From assembly GCA_016699675.1 (NCBI GenBank), contig CP064985.1, forward strand, positions 2,046,001-2,110,000: DNA of 64,000 bases, given 5' to 3'. The stretch comes from Austwickia sp. Lineage in GTDB: Bacteria; Actinomycetota; Actinomycetes; Actinomycetales; Dermatophilaceae. Position numbers and translations under genes: made by a program. Every line of letters begins with the position of its first letter. Positions within the stretch are counted from its first letter, which is position 1. A model generated the notes under the pieces. The model had not been told where the DNA came from, searched no databases, and saw only the letters and a program-made list of their open reading frames with translations. Of this stretch, positions 27,684 to 35,288 are shown one piece after another.

Positions 27684-29074
27684 GTGAAGCGTACTTCGTG
27701 GTCTACCGGCTTGTCCGTGACCTCCGATGGTGTCGGCGTGGTGGCCCATGCGGGCAGCGTCGCCACCCGCCTTCTGGCCGACCGGGTCGGCCTCACGTCC
27801 GAGTTGTCCAAGGTGATGGTCCGCCGCAACTTCGTCCCCGGTCACGACCGCGGCAGGGTGCTGACCGACGTCGCGGTGATGCTCGCCGACGGCGGGGAGG
27901 CGATCGCCGACATCGACGTGCTGCGCCACCAGTCCAGCGTGCTGGGCCGTGTCGCGTCGGCGCCGACGGTGTGGCGGGCACTGGACGAGGTCACACCTGG
28001 CCGGTTGAAGAGGATCCAGAACGCGCGGGCGCGGGTCCGCCGCCAGGTCTGGTCCCAGCTGCCTGACGGCGTCCCGGCGAGCAAGGTCGCCGGGACCGAT
28101 CTTGACGATCTGATCGTGCTCGACACCGACGCGACCATCGTGATCAGCCACAGCGAGAAGGAGAACGCGGCGGCCACGTTCAAGCGGACCTTCGGGTTCC
28201 ACCCACTCGGGGTGTGGTGCGACAACACGAGTGAGTTCCTCGCCGCCAAGCTCCGCGCTGGCAATGCCGGCTCGAACACCGCCGCCGACCACATCGAGGT
28301 CCTCACCGACGCGATCGCGCAGATCCCCGGCACGCACCGCAAGAAGCTGCTCATCCGCTCCGACGGCGCGGGCGCATCGCACAAGCTGCTGGACTGGCTT
28401 GCCGAGCAGAACCGGGTCCGTGGCCGCAGCGTGGAGTACAGCGTGGGTTTCGCGGTCACCGAGAAGATCCGCGACGCCATCGACCTGGTCCCGAAGAAGG
28501 TCTGGACCCCGGCACTCGACGCCGACGGTGGGATCCGCGAAGGAGGTGACGTCGCCGAGCTCACCGGGCTCTTGGACCTGAGCAGCTGGCCGACCGGAAT
28601 GCGCGTCATCGTGCGCCGCGAACGACCCCATCCCGGCGCCCAACTGTCGCTGTTCGAGGAACGTGACGGCTGGCGCTACCAAGCCTTCGTCACCAACACC
28701 ACGACCGGACAACTGGCTTTCCTCGGGCCCGGCATCGGGCGCACGCTCGGGTCGAGGACCGGATCCGGCACGCCAAGGACTCGGGGCTGGGGCGGTTCCC
28801 GTCGCGGGAGTTCGAGATCAACCGGGTGTGGCTGATGCTGGTGCAGATCGCTGCCGACCTGACCGCATGGACCCGGCTCCTCGCACTGACCGGAGACGCG
28901 AAGTCGCTGGCGGCGTGTGAGCCGAAAGCGCTGCGCTACCGCTTCCTTCACGTCCCAGCCCGGCTGACTCACAGCGCCCGCCGACGACGCTTGCGGATAC
29001 CCGAGTCGTGGCCATGGGCGGCCGCGATCGTCGCAGTCTTCGCCAACATCGCCGCGATCCCACAACCCGCCTGA
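27684..29074 (+). pseudogene. IS1380-family transposase with one frameshift
   Basis: The first frame from GTG 27684 runs RLLADRVGLTSELSKVM, VLDTDATIVISHSEKENAA, KKLLIRSDGAGASHKLLDWL and YQAFVTNTTTGQLAFL. The second continues ARHRAHARVEDRIRHAKDSG, VWLMLVQIAADLTAWTRLL to the end at 29074. The switch at about 28735 fits loss of a single A (CTCGGGCCCGG where CTCGAGGCCCGG is expected). Repaired, the protein is about 463 residues, normal for IS1380. Element ends were not resolved; the upstream leader is about 27590-27683 and the downstream end lies near 29217. Confidence 0.88.
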
Positions 29075-29310
29075 CCCCCCGTCCGCCCACGACATCACGA
29101 CCCGGAGAACCGCAGCCCGGCAGCGCCAGCCGGCCCAATGTCGTACCCGCGCACCGTCATCGACTCACCCCACGCAGCGATGCCGTCGTCGGCACCGTCA
29201 TGAAAGACCGGGGCTAAATGTCCCAAACACCTTGACACGTACCGGGTGACATGTTGGGTTAGGCGGGGGTTAGGCCTGGGTTAGGCCCTCTCGATAGCCG
29301 CGAGTTCGAG
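29075..29310. other. Non-coding DNA after IS1380
   Basis: Presumed right end of the IS1380 element (to about 29217, GTCATGAAAGACCGGGGCTA) followed by host-like or island spacer. The only structure is the GGGTTAGGC tandem repeat at 29256-29288. No gene is visible. Confidence 0.5.
29256..29288. repeat. Three 11-bp tandem copies of GGGTTAGGCNN
   Basis: GGGTTAGGCGG, GGGTTAGGCCT and GGGTTAGGCCC start at 29256, 29267 and 29278. The exact 11-bp spacing, about one helical turn, would suit a protein-binding array or replication-type iterons, but three copies are few. Confidence 0.6.
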
Positions 29311-29526
29311 TCACCTGATGGTCTGGCTGCGGTTGCTCGCTTCCCAGGCGAGCAGAAGACACTCCGGGCACCGCGGGGCATCGGGTGGGATGTTGACAAC
29401 GGGCCAGTGAGGCGCAGAGATGCCGCAATAGGTCTCGGTGGCGCCGGCGAACAGCAGCGCTGCGTGCAATGTCCCATCGGGGGTCACGGTCCAGAACTTC
29501 GCGATGCGATCGTCGAGATGCGGCAC
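29311..29526 (-). CDS. Small Cys-containing hypothetical protein
   Basis: A 71-residue protein starting at GTG 29526, with a strong GAGGAGAGG site six bases upstream. It reads DDRIAKFWTVTPDGTLHAAL, then TYCGIS and RCPECLLLAWEA, so three cysteines plus nearby histidines could bind zinc. Function is unknown. It lies 33 bases downstream of the nuclease gene on the same strand and may belong to that transcription unit. Confidence 0.65.
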   Translation of the reverse strand: MPHLDDRIAKFWTVTPDGTLHAALLFAGATETYCGISAPHWPVVNIPPDAPRCPECLLLAWEASNRSQTIR

Positions 29527-29559
29527 GAGATCCTCTCCTCGGGGCGGCCTGCCCGGCTG

Positions 29560-30594
29560 CTAAGGCTGGGTGTTGTCGATGGCGCGGGTGATGGAGTCAG
29601 CTGGCGGTAGGGCTTGGCGGACGTCCTCTGGTAGTTGGTCGTAGGTGTAGGTGGCGACGGCGACCGGGGCGGCGGTGGAGGCGAGAGAGTATTCGACGAC
29701 CTGGTCGTCGCGGCTGGTGCACAGCAGGATCCCGATGGTCTCGGCGTGCAGGTAGGGGTTGCGGAAGTGTCGCTCGACGGCCTCTACGTAGAAGCTGAGC
29801 TGCCCGGCATCCCGCGGCTCGAAGCGTCCGACTTTCAGCTCGACGACGATGAAGCGAACGGCGGGTTGGTACTGCAGGAAGATCAGGTCCGCGGTGAACT
29901 CGTGATCTCCTACACGTAGGGGGACTTGGCGGCCGACGAAGGCCAGCCCGTCGCCGAGCTCGAGCATGGTGCGGGTGAGGTTGTCCATCATCGCTGCTTC
30001 GACGGCGTGCTCGTGGACGGGGCCGTTCAGGCCGAGGAAGTCCAGCAGGATGGGGTCGCGGGTGGCTTGCTGGGCCAGGTCGCTGTCGGCCGGCGGGAGG
30101 CGGTTGGGGAAGTTCGAGGGCGCGGCTCCGACGCGGGTGTGCAGCCGGCCTTTGATGCGGTCCTCCAGGACGCCGCGGCTCCACCCGTCGGCGACCGCCC
30201 GGGCGGCGTACCAGACTCGCACGTCGGGGTCGTCGAGGCGGTCGAGCAGGACCATGACGTGGCCCCACGGCAATTGCGCAGCAGCTGCTGCGCAATTAGG
30301 GTCCGGCCACTCTCGGGCCAGGGTGCACATGTACTGCAGGTTCCGTTCGCCCAAACCTGTGCGCTCGGGGAACCGCAGTCGCAGGTCAGCGGCCAGGCGT
30401 TTGATGACCTGGGCTCCCCAGCCTCGCTCTTGCTGCCGGGTGATGATGGCGCGCCCGATCGCGTGGTAGGTCCTGAACCGATGCTCGGCGACCGAGGCGA
30501 TCGCTCGCGCCTGACCCTCCTGCAGGGTCGTGATGATCTCCTGGACGAGCCCTTCGTAGGCGTGCTCACACTGGATGGCGACCTCGTCGTTCAT
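29560..30594 (-). CDS. PDDEXK nuclease-domain protein, YhcG/DUF1016 family
   Basis: A 344-residue protein in two parts. The DUF1016 N-terminal helical region includes HAIGRAIITRQQERGWGAQV and LGERNLQYMCTLAREW. The C-terminal PDDEXK nuclease core includes EFTADLIFLQYQP followed by FIVVELKVGRFEPRDAGQL. The Asp and the E-x-K of the active site are present, so it is probably an active DNase. Its ATG overlaps the stop of the XRE gene (ATGA). Relatives are often found near type I restriction systems and in defence islands. A role in defence or in stabilising this element is inferred. Confidence 0.85.
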   Translation of the reverse strand: MNDEVAIQCEHAYEGLVQEIITTLQEGQARAIASVAEHRFRTYHAIGRAIITRQQERGWGAQVIKRLAADLRLRFPERTGLGERNLQYMCTLAREWPDPNCAAAAAQLPWGHVMVLLDRLDDPDVRVWYAARAVADGWSRGVLEDRIKGRLHTRVGAAPSNFPNRLPPADSDLAQQATRDPILLDFLGLNGPVHEHAVEAAMMDNLTRTMLELGDGLAFVGRQVPLRVGDHEFTADLIFLQYQPAVRFIVVELKVGRFEPRDAGQLSFYVEAVERHFRNPYLHAETIGILLCTSRDDQVVEYSLASTAAPVAVATYTYDQLPEDVRQALPPADSITRAIDNTQP

Positions 30595-30860
30595 GACGCG
30601 CCTTCTGAGCCGTCGGTGGTGGTGTGGTGTTGGAGAAGGTCGGCCGGGCTGCACGACAGGACGACGCACAGCGCGTCCAGCGTGGTCAGATTCAACCGCT
30701 CGGGTGGGGTGCGGACCAGCCGTGAGACGTGGGCCTCCGACGGGGCCGCATCGCCGAGCACGTCTACCAGGCGTCGGTGCAGCTGCGAGGCGAACCGGAC
30801 GCCGGCGTGGGCCATGCACACCTGAAGCCGCCACTCGATCACCTCACCAGCCTGGCCCAC
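30591..30860 (-). CDS. XRE-type helix-turn-helix regulator
   Basis: An 89-residue Cro/CI-like protein: VIEWRLQVCMAHAGVR, recognition region PSEAHVSRLVRTPPERLNLT, then TLDALCVVLSCSPADLLQ. Small XRE proteins of this shape are common partners of toxins and nucleases on actinobacterial mobile DNA. The GTG at 30860 has AAGG at a suitable distance; an in-frame GTG at 30842 would start at VIEWRL as many relatives do. It overlaps the nuclease gene by four bases and probably represses the pair. Confidence 0.75.
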   Translation of the reverse strand: MGQAGEVIEWRLQVCMAHAGVRFASQLHRRLVDVLGDAAPSEAHVSRLVRTPPERLNLTTLDALCVVLSCSPADLLQHHTTTDGSEGAS

Positions 30861-30923
30861 CTGCTACCTTAGCGTCAACCGCTGAACTCAAGCGCCTGTA
30901 TTTCGTTCCCGACGTTAAACGCC

Positions 30924-31007
30924 GATAATATCGATTATGTCAGTTGCCACCGCTCGCGCTGGGAGGAGCATTGGCTCGTGCCCCCGCCTCCTTGTGGAGG
31001 CGGGGGC
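30924..31007 (+). promoter_or_regulatory. AT-rich promoter with immediate strong hairpin
   Basis: GATAATAT (30924-30931) is a near-consensus -10. About 50 bases downstream is a 12-bp perfect stem (30980-30991 with 30996-31007, GCCCCCGCCTCC) with a TTGT loop. It lies between the XRE gene and the divergent membrane-protein gene. It could be an attenuator in the leader of the latter or the 3' end of a small RNA. An ATG seven bases after GATAAT (30937) would also permit a leaderless leader ORF. Confidence 0.45.
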
Positions 31008-31138
31008 ATCGTCGTGGGGGGCAATGGTGTTGCAAGGTGGGTGGTTGGTGGGGGCAATCGTGGTGCATGGCTGGGGGGGTGGACTGGTCGTACGGCGTCC
31101 GGAGAGTCCGGGAGCTTCGACCAGGGAGGGTGTTCGTC

Positions 31139-32460
31139 ATGACCGTCACCACCAGCAAGAGCCAGCCGGCCGGGTCGAACCCGGGCAACCCGGCCCTGAC
31201 CGAGAAGGAAGCCGGACAGCTCGGCTATGTCAAGGACGAGTACCGGCAGGGGTGTCACTGGCGCGGCTTGACCGTGGAGCACCACATCGCGTGCGGGACG
31301 ATCCGCTCGGCGTGGACGCCGCCGCCGCACATCGGCCGTGGCATCAGCGAGTCGTTCGTGGAGAACGCGGTCGTGGACATGACTGCCCGTCTGGAGGAAG
31401 AGGTCGACGAGGACTTGGCGGCCTCTCAGGCCAGCATCGAGGACATCAAGGCCGATCTGGACGCACTGGAAGGTCGCACGGACCCGTTGCTGACCCCCGA
31501 GTCCGGGGTGTGCTACTCCCCCGCCGATGCTGTGCTGCGGGTGCACGACTGCGACGAGAAGATCGAGGCCGACGAGCAGGCCAGCAAGCACCACCACCGT
31601 CGCGCCCCGTACTGGCTGAAGAAGATCGCCCCGTGGCTACCGTGGGTCGAGTTCGTGGGCTTTCTCTGGTTCTGCGCGGTTTGGTTGAACGTGCCGATCC
31701 TGCAGCCTTGGCGCGACTTTGGGGCGTGGTCGTTGTCGGTGGCCCTGGTGGCTTCGATCATCATCGGGCAGACCTGGCTGGTCCACCACGCCGGAACCGC
31801 CCACAACCACGGCCGTGAGGCGTTCGCTGAGAACAACCGGCACGAGGGTGAGAAGGCCTACCGCCGACGGAACGCCTTCATCGTCGCCGCCGCCGTCACC
31901 GTCACTGCGGCCGTCACCGCCGGAATGATCCTGCGCGGACTGATGACCTTGGGTGAGGCCAGCATCGGCACGACGACGTTCATGATCTTCATCGCTATCG
32001 TCGCTGGCTACGTCATGCCCACCCTGGGGTACCTGGCCATCGCCACCGACGGCAGCAAGGTCTCTCGTGAGCGCGACGACCTGGTCGATCAGCTCGATGC
32101 CCGGCTGGGTGACCACGAGGCGCTCCTGGAGGGCTGCCAGGCCAACCTTGCCGCCGTCGAGGAGACCCGCGACCGGCTGTGCACGAGCACGTTCCCCGCG
32201 ATCGTGGACTCCACCCAGGCCATCGTCGATGGCGCCTACCGGCTCTACGGGCTGACCTGGCTGCTCATCGGAGGATTGGTCGGCGACGAGCCGGTCAAGA
32301 TCGCCCCGACGTTCGGTATCGACGAGCAGGGCCGACCCTATGGTCGTATCGGTACCAGCATCCCCGGCGCCGACACCGTGGACCTCAAGCCGCTCTTCGA
32401 CCGCGTCAACCGCCAGGGCGACCTCGACGCCCAGCGCGCCGCTCTGGCCGCCTGTGGTTC
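31139..32460 (+). pseudogene. Coiled-coil membrane protein, 3' end cut off by IS3
   Basis: From the ATG at 31139 (AGGGAGGG upstream) about 440 residues of original protein remain. There is a soluble N-terminus with an acidic coiled coil (MTARLEEEVDEDLAASQ), four membrane segments (WVEFVGFLWFCAVWL, SLSVALVASIIIGQ, AFIVAAAVTVTAAVTAGM, TTTFMIFIAIVAGYVMP), then a second coiled-coil region. The frame runs on to 32548, but from about 32454 it reads the end of the adjacent IS3 element, so the true C-terminus is lost. No family is recognised. It is divergent from the XRE-nuclease pair and may have been part of the same system. Confidence 0.65.
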
Positions 32461-32482
32461 CCCCCGAATCGTGGAGGTTTGG

Positions 32483-33433
32483 CTATGCGGCTTCCCGGGC
32501 GGTGGCCGCAGTGGTTTCGTAGGCGATGGGGCTCATCATGCCTGCTGAGCTGTGTCGGCGCTCGTGGTTGTAGAACCCGTAGCACCAATCGAGCAGGACG
32601 GCCTGGGCCGCCTGGGTAGTGGTGAACTCGTTCCGGCAGAGGACTTCCCACTCCAGGGAGGAGAAGAACGCCTCCGCGGCTGCATTGTCGAAACACGATC
32701 CGACGCGTCCCATGGATTGACGGATCCCGAGCCGGCGGCACAGCCCGGTGAAGGAGTCCGCCGTGTAGGTCGAGCCCCTGTCGGTGTGGAAAATGACCCG
32801 CTGCGACTCGTTTTCCCGCCAGTTCGGGCCGTTGACCGCGTCGATGCCGCCGCGGGCCGCGACGGCCATCGTGATCGCCGCGCACGCCAGGTCGGCGTCC
32901 GGGTGGATCCCAGTCGCGGCACCGAGCAGCCGCCGCGAGTACAAGTCGATCACCGTGGCCAGGTACAGCTTCCCGCCCGTGGTCGGGATCTCAGTGATAT
33001 CCCCAACCCAGCGGGCGTTGGGACGCTCAGCGGTGAAATCCCGGCGCAGCAGGTCCGGGAACTTCGGTGCCGCCTTGTCCTGCCGGGTTAATCCGTTGCG
33101 GCGCTTCATCTTTCGCGCGACCAGGCCCTGCCGGCGCATCGAGTCAGCGACCGTCTTCTCACTCACCGTCCACCCGTCCACGACCAGATCGGCGTGTAAC
33201 CGCGGAGAACCGTGCAGCCCGCGACGCTTCCGGAACATCACCGCCACGGCCCGGTCGATCGTGTCCCGGCGCCGGTCCCGATCGGTGTGCAGACCTGAGC
33301 TCGCGGCCGGGCCGTTCGCGCGGCCCACCCACTTGTAGAACCACGCCAGGCTCACCCCGAGCAGGGCGCAGGTGAACGTGTGTGGCACCCGGTAGTTGGT
33401 CCTCTGGTCAGCGATGAAGCGTGCCACGCTCAC
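32483..33433 (-). CDS. IS3-family transposase OrfB (DDE)
   Basis: A 316-residue integrase-core transposase. Catalytic residues are visible in ARWVGDITEI, VIFHTDRGSTY and SCFDNAAAEAFFSSL, and the HTH_21 segment is GLHGSPRLHADLVVDGW. The GTG at 33433 overlaps the orfA stop (GTGA). The frame is intact although the element cannot transpose on its own without the lost end. Confidence 0.9.
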   Translation of the reverse strand: MSVARFIADQRTNYRVPHTFTCALLGVSLAWFYKWVGRANGPAASSGLHTDRDRRRDTIDRAVAVMFRKRRGLHGSPRLHADLVVDGWTVSEKTVADSMRRQGLVARKMKRRNGLTRQDKAAPKFPDLLRRDFTAERPNARWVGDITEIPTTGGKLYLATVIDLYSRRLLGAATGIHPDADLACAAITMAVAARGGIDAVNGPNWRENESQRVIFHTDRGSTYTADSFTGLCRRLGIRQSMGRVGSCFDNAAAEAFFSSLEWEVLCRNEFTTTQAAQAVLLDWCYGFYNHERRHSSAGMMSPIAYETTAATAREAA

Positions 33434-33663
33434 TTCGTCGCCTCCTTCACCCACAGGACCACGGATCGCTTGAGGACATCACGCTCCATCCGCAACTCGG
33501 CGACCTCAGCGCGCAGGCGCTTCAACTCGTCGTAATCGCCCGTGGACAAGCTCGATGTCCCCTCTCGCGCGGCGCGTGACCTGGTCACCCAGTTCCCCAA
33601 CGTGCCCTCGTTCACCCCGAGATCGCGCGCGACCTGCGCGATCGGCTTCTTGGTCTCTTCGAC
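33430..33663 (-). pseudogene. IS3-family OrfA lacking its N-terminus
   Basis: What remains reads EETKKPIAQVARDLGVNEG, then NWVTRSRAARE and the coiled-coil DYDELKRLRAEVAELRMERD. Upstream of EET the frame is the antisense of iolG, so roughly the first 20 residues and the start are gone. The join lies in GTCGAAG, which occurs both in the reverse complement of iolG and in the expected orfA sequence, suggesting a microhomology-mediated deletion. Confidence 0.8.
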
Positions 33664-34203
33664 GTCATCCGCTACCTGACCGGCCGAGAGGTCGTCGCCG
33701 CCTACGCCGCGGGCGGCACGGTGGGCCCGGCGTACATCACCGAGCTCGGCGACGCGCCCACCGTCGCGGGCGTGCTCACCCTCGACGACGGCAGCCTCGC
33801 CTCGTTCGCCGGCACCCGCTGCAACGGTTTCGGGCACGACGTCCGCACCGAGATCCACGGCACCAGCGGCGACCTCGCGGTGGGACTGTTCGACGAGACG
33901 CCGGTGCGGTCGGCGCAGGAGGGGATCGACTACCCCGGCGGGTCGCCCGTGCAGGGCTTCGTCGACCGGTTCCGCGCGGCGTACGGCACCGAGCTCCTGG
34001 CCTTCGCCGCCGCGGCGCAGTCCGCCACATCGCCGTCCGCCGCCACATCGCCATCCGCCATCGCGTCGCCGTGCAGCGTCGCCGACGGGCTCGCCGCCCT
34101 GCGGATCGCCGTGGCGTGCCAAACGTCTCGCGTCGAGGGGCGCGTCGTCGCGTTGGCCGAGATTCCCGACCGAGCCCCCGACCTGGCCAGGAGGCCGCGA
34201 TGA
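33657..34203 (+). pseudogene. iolG: Inositol 2-dehydrogenase, 3' part
   Basis: The continuation of the interrupted gene, in the same frame sense as the 5' part: DVIRYLTGREVVAAYAAG, GVLTLDDGSLASFAGTRCNG and TEIHGTSGDLAVGLFDE to the stop at 34203. It covers the C-terminal substrate/oligomerisation domain of the Gfo/Idh fold. It has no start of its own. Near the end is a short SATSPSAATSPSAIASP repeat. The stop overlaps the next gene (ATGA), showing the two were translated together before the interruption. Confidence 0.9.
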
Positions 34204-35231
34204 TCACCGCCCTGCCGCAACCTCCGGAGATCGACCCCTACGCTGCACCGGCCCTGCGCTGGGGGATCCTCGGCACGGGCTGGATCGCCGACCGGTTCGT
34301 CGCGGCCCTGCAGGCGCACACGGCGCAGGTCGTGGCCGCGGTGGGATCGCGGTCGGCGGAGGGCGCCGCACGGTTCGCGGCGGCGCACGGGATCGCCACG
34401 GCGCACCCGACGTACGACGCGTTGGTCGCCGACCCGCAGGTCGACGTCGTGTACGTCGCGACCCCGCACAACGCCCACCTGGAGCACGCCCTGCTCGCCA
34501 TCGCGGCGGGCAAGCACGTGCTGGTCGAGAAGCCGCTCTGCCTGACCGCGGCGCAGGCACGGCGGCTGGCGGACGCGGCCGCGGCGGCCGGGGTGTTCGC
34601 GATGGAGGCGCTGTGGACGCTGTTCCTGCCGAAGTACGCCGTGCTCGGCCGGCTCCTCGCCGACGGCGTGTTGGGGGAGCTGTGTTCGGTGCAGGCCGAC
34701 ATCGGGGAGTGGTTCGCGCCCACGCACCGCATCTTCGATCCCGCGCTCGCCGGCGGCGCGATGATGGACATGGCGACCTACCCCGTGACCTTCGCGCTGT
34801 GGGCGGCCGGCGCGCCGCTCCAGGTGGCCGCGGTCGGGTCGCGCGCCGACTCCGGCGTGGTCAGCCGGACGGCGGCGGTGCTGCAGACGCCGGCCGGGGT
34901 GCAGTGCCTGGTGGAGGCGTCGATCGACACGGAGCTGCCGACGACCGCGGCGGTCGCCGGCAGCGACGCCCTGCTGCGGGTCGACGGGCCGTTCTATCAG
35001 CCCGGCGGGTTCATGCTGGCGGGGCGGGATGGGACGGAGCTGCGCTACGACGAGCCGACCGTCGCCCATGCCGCGCTGTTCCACCAGGCGGTGCACGTCG
35101 CGACCTGCATCGGGCAGGGCCGCCTGGACTCGCCGATTCGCCCGCTGGCGGACTCGATCCTCCTGCTGGAAACGATGGACCGGATTCGGGCCTGCACCGG
35201 CGACGTCCTCGTGGGGGAAGACCTGAACTGA
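34200..35231 (+). CDS. Gfo/Idh/MocA family oxidoreductase
   Basis: A 343-residue dehydrogenase: Rossmann motif LRWGILGTGWIADRFVAAL, the catalytic EKPLCLTAAQARRLAD and the substrate-domain GGAMMDMATYPVTFAL. The MDM-x-Y-P form is typical of sugar and 1,5-anhydro- or scyllo-inositol-type dehydrogenases. The ATG overlaps the iolG stop, with AGGAGG in front. It would normally be the last gene of the inositol operon. With the island upstream it now depends on another promoter, perhaps one within the insertion elements. Confidence 0.87.
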   Translation: MITALPQPPEIDPYAAPALRWGILGTGWIADRFVAALQAHTAQVVAAVGSRSAEGAARFAAAHGIATAHPTYDALVADPQVDVVYVATPHNAHLEHALLAIAAGKHVLVEKPLCLTAAQARRLADAAAAAGVFAMEALWTLFLPKYAVLGRLLADGVLGELCSVQADIGEWFAPTHRIFDPALAGGAMMDMATYPVTFALWAAGAPLQVAAVGSRADSGVVSRTAAVLQTPAGVQCLVEASIDTELPTTAAVAGSDALLRVDGPFYQPGGFMLAGRDGTELRYDEPTVAHAALFHQAVHVATCIGQGRLDSPIRPLADSILLLETMDRIRACTGDVLVGEDLN

Positions 35232-35288
35232 GCATCCGCGCCACCGCTCACGCTCTGGTCGGGCCCGTAGCGCCGGCAGCCCGGGTGG

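Larger units (their letters stand above)
32454..33663 (-). mobile_element. Second IS3-family element, 5' end missing
   Basis: The element holds orfB and most of orfA. The 3' terminus is near 32454 (TGTGGTTCCCCCCGAATCG just past the orfB stop), inside the membrane-protein gene. The 5' side has no terminal repeat: orfA is fused directly to iolG sequence at 33655-33663. It shares family but not close sequence identity with the IS3 element at 26149-27563. Confidence 0.8.
25881..33667. mobile_element. 7.8-kb island splitting iolG
   Basis: The two halves of iolG are separated by about 7.77 kb flanked by the 11-bp direct repeat CTTCGACGTCA (25881-25891 and 33657-33667). Inside are an IS3-family element, a frameshifted IS1380-family transposase, a small Cys-rich protein gene, an XRE regulator and PDDEXK nuclease pair, a 3'-truncated membrane-protein gene and a second IS3-family element lacking its 5' end. 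The right boundary falls inside that element's orfA, so the present structure is not a clean transposon and probably arose by several events. Confidence 0.85.

Noticed and set aside
29256..29288. GGGTTAGG repeats as telomere-like sequence
   Set aside because: Only three copies, interrupted by CNN, in the middle of coding DNA; no sign of a replicon end.
29290..29325. GAGTTCGAGTC resembling a tRNA T-loop, possible att site for the island
   Set aside because: The five bases either side do not pair as a T stem, there is no acceptor or anticodon arm, and no integrase gene is present.
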